Made by a program: the position numbers and the translations under genes
In this document: piece after piece, positions 56,545-64,000 of the stretch
How positions within the stretch are numbered: position 1 is the first letter of the stretch
How the letters are laid out: the number at the start of each line of letters is the position of its first letter
Source of the DNA: Perkinsus marinus ATCC 50983
Lineage: Eukaryota > Perkinsozoa > Perkinsida > Perkinsidae
Direction: 5' to 3'
DNA length: 64,000 nt
NCBI RefSeq assembly: GCF_000006405.1
Contig: NW_003211409.1
Span: 70,328-134,327, forward strand
Notes under the pieces: generated by a model
What the model saw: only the letters and a program-made list of their open reading frames with translations
Told to the model about the DNA's origin: nothing
The model's database searches: none

Positions 56545-56666
56545 GGTGGAACATGCATGTGAACTGGATGGAAATTTCAATGTCGGAAGACCATTGCGGC
56601 ACACGACAAGGACCCTAGGTAGAAACGTAGAGTACGGATATTGAGGAACTAAGTGACAGTGTGACG

Positions 56667-58480
56667 TCAGGAAGGGGGGAGAGTACAAAGCGACCAAACA
56701 ACTCTATTCTTGCCATGGAACTTCAGCCATCCAGCCTCGGCATTACGAGGGTCACGAGCCAGGAGCCATCGGACCAACTCCTCGTGGGTTCTAACAGGGA
56801 CATGCTCTCCATCTCGGTCAGCAACAAAACCTGACGGGCGACCTGTACGATGCTTACGATACGCTGAACTCACGGTCAGTGAACTCATCCGAGAACACAC
56901 AGCAAGGCACGATAGCATAGGGCTTATCGAACTCCATCGCAACTGATTGGACATACCCAGTAGCCTGGTCCGGGTGCATGCCGACAACAACACTGATGAA
57001 CCAAGCCCTAAGGGTTACTCACAATGACAGAGTTGCCCACCTGCAGTCACGGAAAATGCCTGCCTTAACTTCAGCATCTACTTCATCGTCCAGGAGCATC
57101 TTCAAGTGCCGTGTGTGCTCCAGTCGCCAGGCCACACATTTCTCCTTCGACATCTTACCACCCATCATTCTATTCACGAGTTGCCGTAACCTCCTCGTCG
57201 GGGCAAGGTTCTGTCGTGGGTCAATGACCGTAACAGGTATACCTGAGGAGCCTTCGTAAGCCCTGTACTCGCCATCGAACTTGCCGCCCACCCAGTGCTG
57301 CCAGCTCTACCGCCAGCTCCCCCTTGCCTCCAGCAACATCAACTACACCACTACCGGACTGTAGCACAGCCAAGGTAAACGTATCCACTAGCCACTCTAA
57401 GGAAAACTGCCAATCTAGGGAAATGCCAAGTCCGATCAGTCCCACCAGCGAACACCCGAGCCCTGTTAGCATGCTTCTCCTTCTCGTGCATCTCATATAG
57501 ATCATCGACGTGATGTGAGGCCGCGGACTGATTCAATGGTACTTTGAGAAAACAGTGGGGGGGGATATATGCACATGGTCATGTATTGGTAAAACTATGG
57601 AAATTCCGAGAAAATTATCGTTAGTTTCTGTACAGGTGGATTTTCATAATGTAGTGAGGAAACTTACGAGCTCAGTTGAGGGGAGCAAACATGAACAAAC
57701 ATATATTCCCACACGGCAAGAAGATAAACCAATACGCATACCTTAGATTCCCGCATCCTCTCCATATACTCTTTCCTAGCCCGACCCGAAATTTGGATGT
57801 GAACATCATCACAGACCTTCCTATGGCATCTCCCGTTATTGTTGACGAAGAACTTGCAGACCCTCTCCAGCGGACAGGGCAGGTCCTTCAGGTCGTATAC
57901 CCGATCCTGGTGCTCCGGTGGTACGAATTCCCCATGAGGAGCTGTCGCCGTATTAGTGAGGAACCCCTTGCCTAAACTACTGCTTATCATCACCATCAAA
58001 CACACCCCGAGAGCTTACGACCAACAAATGGCTTCAGTCCGGTCCATGGCTGTATTATCTCCAGCGAGTCACCACTGTTATCTAACCGCACGGCCATCGC
58101 CCCTGGCCGGCGAGTTTCCTGTATAAACCCCTCAACACGGACAACATCCCCAAGGTGGACCGGCTTCAGGACGGCTCGAGCACCCTGAGTAGATAGCAGT
58201 AAAATACCAAAACACCGCCTACCCCTGTCACCGACCCCATCCACTATGATCTCCAATGGTTCCCCAAGAGCAGGATCAAAGCTCAGTGCCTCCCTCGATG
58301 CTTGCAGGTCCAAGAACCCACACCCTCGACCACGGAACCGTTTCGCCACAGCTTGGCCCTAGGACTAGCACCTTCCAACTACCCGAGCCTGGTTCCCCGC
58401 CTTACCATCACAGAGACCCTACCACCAACCTCGCCTGCCACGATGGAACCCCAGACGCTCGCCGCAGTCTGCTCTCCCAT
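56667..58480 (-). CDS. Multi-domain CCCH zinc finger/methyltransferase-like protein
   Basis: Eight exons can be joined in phase from ATG 58480 (MGEQTAASVWGSIVAGE) to TGA 56667. N-terminal part: FRGRGCGFLDLQASREALSF, then KPVHLGDVVRVEGFIQETRR, a possible OB-fold strand pattern. Then RVCKFFVNNNGRCHRKVCDD followed by VH, a C-x9-C-x4-C-x3-H zinc finger close to the CCCH type of RNA-binding proteins. Then a Rossmann SAM-binding-like motif VVDVAGGKGELAVELAAL, IPVTVIDPRQNL, and the conserved VGMHPDQATGYVQ and YAIVPCCVFSDEF motifs, ending RTHEELVRWLLA and WLKFHGKNRVVW. The last motifs mark an uncharacterised protist/fungal methyltransferase-like family as I remember it. The long intron between zinc finger and methyltransferase parts (about 230 nt) is the weakest join; they could be two genes. 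Confidence 0.65.
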
Positions 58481-58714
58481 TCGAATTGAACTGCCGCTGA
58501 GGACCAGGAGTAAGAATAAGAACACAACAAGCCCGTAAGAGGTGAATGATATGCTTAGCATGTTGACGTGAAGTGCTCTAATCACCAGTAGCATCCAAAC
58601 CATAATGAACCAACACAGGAGGCAATACAAAATACCGTCAACTCGCGTTGTATTGACAATGCTACAGAGGTACCTGAATGGCCTGATTCGCGTACATAGA
58701 GACTGCAGGACCAT

Positions 58715-60660
58715 CTACTCAAGGTCACATCCGCCACCTCGGTTTCCCCGATTGGGAGTTACGATTGAATGCTGGTGTAGGGGACGGAGCCCTACAAGAG
58801 GTACCTTACCCCAGACCATGTAAGCACCATGGTACCTTCTCATGTGCCCAGTAAGGCTACGATGCCGCACTCGGTCAAACGGTGGCCCAACACCGCCGAC
58901 CAGTCCACCTGAAAGGAAGCTGACAAGGATCTCGGGAGGTTGGCGCAGCCGACCTTTCATGTTGTCATTACTGCTGCTGTTGTGCTGGTGCATCATCTGT
59001 GGTGATGGCGACCCGGGCCTCTGAGAGGGCCTCATACTGGGGCTCGCTGGCCTAGACCTCACAGAGGGGGAAGGGGGCCGATTCTAACGAGCATCAGTGC
59101 AGATGAGGATACTGGTGGCGTACATAGGAGCCCGTGGGCGAGGACCTCATGCTACTGCTGTTGCTGCCATTGGCCAAGCTAGGCGCAGTATTTGGCCGCC
59201 GACCCACTGCCGAGCCCGGGAGCCCTCGTTTGCTGAGAAAACCAGTGACTACCGAATCCACCCGGGGAGAGGACCTCGGGTCAAGCATTCCTAATCCTTC
59301 CGAAGAAGTAACCGCCCCAGTAGGCATCGAACCTGAGCAACCTTCCCAGTGAACACCACTCTGTCCACCCGACTCCTGCCCACCCTGGCTGCTTCTGAGA
59401 CTACTAGTGCCCATATAGTTCTGTCGGAGGGACGATGTTGTCGTAGCGGTTCCTTTCGAGGAGGCCGCCGAGCCCATCAATGAGCCCATACCACTGCTGG
59501 ACGGTAACTAGAACAATACCCTCCACAGCTACATCATAACAACACCTACTCCCCTGAGGAGGCCGCGACGTTCCTGCTGCGACTGCTGCGAGGTAGCCGA
59601 TCTCTGATAACTCCTCATCATAGGACTGTCGGATCGCTGATAACTACTACCACTTCCACTATAGAAGCGTTGGTTCCTAAGGGCGGAATTTAGGCGCCGA
59701 ATAACTCAACCTTTATCACCCCGGACTAGGGTCTCTATGGCCATACCGATGATGATGCTGCTGCTGAGGAGGAGGAGCACGGCCAGCTGGGGAGGGTTCC
59801 CGCCGACTAAGCGAGGAGCCTAGACACACTCCGCATACAACAAGGAGACATCCCAAGGGTAATACTCCTGAGGGGATTGCTAGACCCCATAGTGGGGCTG
59901 GGCAACCGTCGGCTAGGTCCATCCCCTCGGCCCGAAGCCCACAACTCCTAACAACCTCAGAGTTACCAACCATACCACACCACCATCACATCCTCCCACC
60001 ACTTTATTGGACTCTCCATTCTCACTAGTTTCCCGGAGGATCGGCGTCGAGGGTCGCCGGGAGGGCGGTGACTCCTCAGCCGCTGTCGAGGACGTATCAC
60101 CCTATCGTAAGCCCAGTAGAGCCCAACAGCTCCTCATAATACTACCCATGCTCTCGTTGGTATCCTCGTACTCCCAAGTCTCGATGGTAGGCCAATATCT
60201 AATCCTCCCAAACAGCAAAGGAGGCAGGGCCAATACTTACTCGATGGACCGCCGCTACCGTTGCCTCCAAGATCTCTACCCCGGCCCCGGTCCTTCTGCA
60301 TCCCCTCTGCCCCTCGACGACTACTATCATCCTACAATACTCATGGTGCCACCACACCTAGGAGTTCCCATATTACATCAGCCCCCGACAGAGCACGTAG
60401 TAGACTTCCATCAAGACTGTTCCTTCGACTAACTCCTCCACCACCGCTTCCGAGCTCCACTGAAGTGTTCAGTGTATCCATGCTCAATGAGGCACTTCGT
60501 AGTGGTCCTGACCATGGTCACTGCTTCTTACAGCACTTCACCCCACCCTACTGTTAAGCAGACCTCCCTTAGCACTATCAGGGCTATGGTCACTAGCCTC
60601 ACGCCTTGCCGCCCTACTTCCTTTCAAACACGACTTCACCGGCTGTTCTATTGTTGTTGA
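58715..60660 (-). CDS. Low-complexity Ser/Arg/Gly/Pro-rich coding region, exon structure unresolved
   Basis: Minus-strand frames 59094-59489 (MGSLMGSAASSKGTATTTSS, SSLRQNYMGTSSLRSSQ, LSKRGLPGSAVGRRPNTAPS) and 58715-59090 (SPSVRSRPASPSMRPSQRPG, then KGRLRQPPEILVSFLSGG) are joined in phase by a short GT-AG intron. Further upstream pieces, SSYQRSDSPMMRSYQRSA and AAEESPPSRRPSTPILRETS, continue the same style. The whole looks like one disordered protein of the SR-rich or scaffold kind. No domain was recognised and the 5' end was not found. Plus-strand frames across 60007-60557 are likely shadows. Confidence 0.4.
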
Positions 60661-61060
60661 CAATTTCTGAACCCGCGGTGGGTTGCCCGGCACCTCTAGC
60701 CGTGCTATAATGATAACACTGGTAAGCCTCCAATAGGATACTCCTGTCCACCTTTATCATCTTCGCCGGCGTCACTCCAATCAATGCTACGCCGCATCAC
60801 ACCGTTCATCAAGTTGCCATAATACAGTCTACATGCAACAATACCCCTCCCCCCGGCGCAAGCGGAAACCCCCTCATGTGAGCAACGGCTGCCATAGAGT
60901 AGCACCCCATCTACTACTTCACATCCTTATCACTCCGAATAGATAAGTCCGCCAGCGGGCCCATTTGGCTGTTCATAAACGTATTCCGCAGCAGGTACTC
61001 TTCGGAGTCCAGCTGGGGCGTTACCGATGACACTGCAATGCGTCAATACCCCAAGGCTAG

Positions 61061-61897
61061 TTATTTCTCAAACATTGATTGCAACAGAAACGCCGTTATC
61101 CTACAACTCCAGTCACTCGATAGTTTCATCTTCTGCGAGGATATGAGCCGCCTTTCGAAGGCCCCGAGTTGCTGTAGATAGCTCGGCCTTAAATTGACAT
61201 CCGGCCTCCTAGACTGCAGGAACTCCAATGTTTTCCGCATTCCCCAGCGGTATCTACGTCTAGCAGTCAACCCGACTGAACTTTATGGTGAACTCACTTT
61301 CGCATTAGGTAAGCACACAAAACTACACAGGATCTCCCCTGACCGCGTTCACTATGGATAAGAATCTGTACTATGATCACACTATTACACTTCAGTGCAC
61401 CAACCACTACCGATTCTGCATTGTCCAAGGCCTCGTCTATAAAAGCAGTAACTTCGTCAACGACTACATCCCGGGCGTCTAGAACTACCTTAGAGAGATA
61501 GCCACATGTTATGACATAAGTTACAAGGCTCGTGTTACTTGGGAGTCATTGTCGAGCCAGTAGTAAGTTAGATAAACTACCCCTATGGGCTCCCAGTGGT
61601 TGGGTATCTAGTAATAAGCTCCCCACTTTTCGGACCATTAACCTCAACTACTTGTCGGCCACAGCAATTGATGACATGTGTGACTTTGTTGGTAACGACA
61701 AATTCCAACTCCTAAAAAGAAGTCTCTACTACGACCGGAATAGAGACGAGTCTGGTGACCACCTGAGCAGCCATTTCGTCTCCTATAAAGAGCCCGTCCT
61801 TCACTTTAACAGCGCCAACTATCTCCCATACTCCCTGCTGGGCTTGACCATACATAGTTTCCCCGAGGGCCGGCGCCAGCTGCGGGGCTGCTGTCAT
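61061..61897 (-). CDS. Dual-specificity phosphatase-like protein, Ser in place of catalytic Cys
   Basis: Five exons from ATG 61897 to TAA 61061 join in phase: VKDGLFIGDEMAAQ, then ELEFVVTNKVTHVINCCGRQ, IPNHWEPIGVVYLTYYWLDN with DSQ, VVLDARDVVVDEVTAFIDEA, then ILIHSERGQGRSCVVLCAYL and MRK, RRYRWGMRKTLEFLQSRRPD and LQQLGAFERRL. All DSP fold elements are present, but the signature HC-x5-R reads HSERGQGR, so the thiolate nucleophile is absent and phosphate hydrolysis by the usual route is not possible. A STYX-like phospho-binding or scaffold role is inferred. I believe related protist proteins share the HS signature, so this is probably a family trait. No other DSP lies in the window. Confidence 0.85.
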
Positions 61898-62472
61898 TGA
61901 ACAGGAGCCAAGCTGCAATTCAGTAGATGCGACCATAGTGTGGCGAAAGAGCAAATTGACGGTAAAATTCACTTCCATGGGATCGAACCGGCGTCGTAAC
62001 CCGACCAGCAAGTGAAACCGCCCGTTCAATAGACAATGCTGTCTCGCGTTCCGTAGATACGATTTCAAAATTCGATTCCAGCAAGGATTCCAGAATGGAC
62101 AAATAAAATGGGGAATGGAGAGATGGGGTTCCGGCTACTTGAGTCCCCAGAAATGTTCCCAAAAATAGCCCCAAAACTGTATGTACCCAGATTGTCCCCA
62201 AAAAAAATCCACCTGCGCGCGCCCGGGAAAGATCTGCGCAGCTTATTACTGGGGATCCCAACAGACCTCTCCCGAATTTCAGTAGCGCTCCCAGGATTGA
62301 ATTTAACGAGTTTGATACGATCCTGAGAGCGCTCTGGAAACTCCGGAGAGATCCATCGAACAGGCGGACAAATTTGGTCTGCCAGACCTAATTTGTGGGC
62401 TTTATTGAATTGCTCTTGAGTTTTACTAAGAGTACTTTTCCTAATTGTGGGCTTTTCAGAGTACTTTTACTT
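61898..62472. other. Intergenic
   Basis: No gene seen. Contains a triplicated AGTACTTTTACTTT-type motif near 62425-62490. Confidence 0.4.
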
Positions 62473-63290
62473 TCAAAGTACTTTTACTTTGAATTGCTCG
62501 AGCTTCCTGTTCTCGTAGCATGAGCACTGGTAAGTATCTCTTCTAATAATCCTTATATTCTTCATGAGCGACGCGTAGTCGTCAAACGTGCCCCAGCGGT
62601 CGTATATAGCCCCACTTGCCAGGTACTTCTCGATAGAGCTGAACATGGTCTCGTCAAGCTTCCTGTGATTACCACAGCACCAAACGAGCTGAATTGACGG
62701 TATGAAATAGTACTCGCCCTTGTCGTCAGCATAGATTGTCTGCGCTTCTTCCGAATTGCACCATTGTGCTGCCATCAGCAGCGACTGTCGCTGGTACTCG
62801 CTGGGTGCCTCGGTCTCTCTACGAATTGGAAAGTCCGCCGTCGCCGCCATGTGCTCCCGCACCAGGGTTGAGAGGCTCGACCCAGGATGAGTCATACCAG
62901 AAGATGTAGGAGTGATGAGCAGGCATTTTTGAGTGTATGTAGTGTACGCATACCGGCGTTGAAGCTTCTGTTCATCGCTTCAATGTGGTCATTGTCTTTG
63001 GGAACTCTGGCGGCGCTTCGCTCTCATAGCAAGTTTGGCTCCACGTGCATCTATTCTCCAGCCATGTTTCTCGGCACTTCTTCACCAATTCAGGATACCG
63101 CTCGTCCCATTGCTCGACGAACAATTCGCATGCGGTGGAGAACATCAGGTGTTTCGGACTCTGTTGTAGCAACCTCGCACCGTGTAAGAACTCTCCGATC
63201 TCTTCGTTTGCTCACTGCGCTCTGCCAACCAACTCGGCTTTGATCTCTTGTTTAGCCTTCTCCGCCACCTTATATATCATATGATAATGG
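62473..63290 (-). pseudogene. MULE transposase, decayed C-terminal part
   Basis: Minus-strand segments in order: TFCHYHMIYKVAEKAKQEI (the C-x-x-H region), in-frame stop near 63212, then LMFSTACELFVEQWDERYPE, SEAPPEFPKTMTTLKR and stop near 62972. A frame at 62473-62895 follows, with a C-x-C SWIM-like ending RIIRRDTYQCSCYENRKL. The order H..C region, helical body, SWIM zinc motif is that of MULE transposases. Stops and the missing N-terminal catalytic Asp regions indicate a relic. Confidence 0.6.
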
Positions 63291-63803
63291 CAGAAGGTTC
63301 TTATTGTTGTTTGGTCGTCGGACGGTGCCACCCAGTCGAGAGGCGAGCTCAGCTTGTAGCTTGCTCATCTCTCCATGTACCTGCCATGTTTTCGTCAGGC
63401 GACTCTCACGAAGATCAGTATTACCACTGTGAGTGAAGCTACTACCACCTATGTGACGAAGGCTACTACCATTCGGACAAGAACGGAGTTCCCCGGGATG
63501 GAAACTGCGCCCACCAATAACGCACTTTCAAATTCTACTTGGATTTGGAACAACGGTTGCGGGCCAACTATGAACGATTTTCAAATTCTACTTGGATTTA
63601 GAACAGCGATTGCGGGCCAACTATGAACGACTACCATTACGTGTCAATGGGCTGTTCATCTACTCCCCCGTTAGTAAGTGGTACGGTTATGAGATGTTAA
63701 CTCAACAACATGAAAGTCAGAGATGACGCGGATGATTCCCCCGCAACATTACATAAGCGGAAGTGAACATAACGACAAAATGAACCTATGGTTCTAGAGA
63801 AAG
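63291..63803. other. Intergenic with 53-bp direct repeat
   Basis: No gene seen. ACT/ACC triplet-rich around 63420-63475. Contains the repeat at 63526-63631. Confidence 0.4.
63526..63631. repeat. Tandem direct repeat, 2 x 53 bp
   Basis: Two units starting TTCAAATTCTACTTGGATTT and ending GCGGGCCAACTATGAACGA, differing at a few positions. Confidence 0.9.
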
Positions 63804-64000
63804 TTACATTAGTGCAACACCTTTCGAGGCACCAATACGAGTGGCACCAGCAGCAATGAGATCATCCATCTCCTGCTTGGTGTGGATACCACCAGCGGCC
63901 TTCACACCGCATCTGGAACCAACAGTCTCACGCATAAGCTTCACATGGTGGACAGTAGCACCATACTTGCTGAAACCCGTGCTGGTCTTTACGAAATCGG
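63804..64000 (-). CDS. deoC: Deoxyribose-phosphate aldolase, C-terminal part
   Basis: A minus-strand frame enters from the right edge and stops at TAA 63804. It encodes [20 protein letters not shown], with the KTSTGF motif whose Lys forms the Schiff base, then [18 protein letters not shown] (second catalytic Lys in KAAGGI) and [20 protein letters not shown], the phosphate-binding end. The enzyme splits 2-deoxyribose 5-phosphate into glyceraldehyde 3-phosphate and acetaldehyde in nucleoside catabolism. No intron occurs in the visible part. Confidence 0.92.
   Translation of the reverse strand, partial: DFVKTSTGFSKYGATVHHVKLMRETVGSRCGVKAAGGIHTKQEMDDLIAAGATRIGASKGVALM

Noticed and set aside
1-64000. 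tRNA and rRNA genes
   Set aside because: None was recognised by eye on either strand; a covariance-model scan would be needed to exclude tRNAs.

Overview
The window looks like nuclear DNA of a protist alveolate, most likely a perkinsozoan (Perkinsus-like). The evidence is gene style. Genes are small and close together on both strands and are cut by many very short introns, mostly 45-60 nt, GT-AG with a few GC-AG. Most real proteins only appear once these introns are removed; for example the dynamin gene has 22 exons whose lengths sum to exactly 770 codons. The genus is an inference from style and gene content, not from a marker gene. No rRNA, tRNA or CRISPR array was seen. There is one 100-N assembly gap (28883-28982).

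Layout. 1-2550: transposon territory, with a polyQ Gag-like ORF leaving the left edge and a Mutator-like (MULE) transposase. 4264-14089: an amino-acid transporter, two unknown minus-strand genes, a 135-bp MITE, COX17, a 22-exon ARC5/DRP5-type dynamin and an unknown two-exon gene. 14591-22345: a mucin-like secreted protein, a Q/A/P-rich protein, a three-RRM CELF-like RNA-binding protein and a frameshifted C-terminal half of citrate synthase. 22931-33240: a direct tandem duplication of about 5 kb, each copy carrying a signal-peptide GNAT acetyltransferase, an unknown gene, a 39-bp minisatellite and a PDAP1/PP28-family gene. Copy A of PDAP1 has lost its ATG and last exon; copy B is intact. 33424-36750: LSM4 and CCT6 (TCP-1 zeta). 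37013-43050: a complete, apparently very young LTR retrotransposon with a single 1867-aa polyprotein. 43051-46550: transposon relics and perfect palindromes. 46552-54215: eIF1A, a second MITE copy, an unknown protein with a hydrophobic C-terminal segment, a candidate dually acylated small protein, a PTC7-type PP2C and a phosphoglycolate-phosphatase-type HAD enzyme. 55933-64000: a basic unknown protein, a multi-domain N-domain/CCCH/methyltransferase-like gene, a low-complexity region, a dual-specificity pseudophosphatase, a decayed MULE transposase and the C-terminal end of deoxyribose-phosphate aldolase.

No operon-like system is evident; the recognised genes are mainly housekeeping (translation initiation, folding, RNA binding, mitochondrial copper delivery, central metabolism) separated by recent and decayed mobile DNA. 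The points most worth following up are the candidate N-domain/CCCH/methyltransferase gene, the LTR element whose start codon and probable primer-binding site lie in or beside coding sequence, the MITE family, and the asymmetric decay of the tandem duplication. Exon joins were made by eye from reading frame, splice signals and family resemblance.
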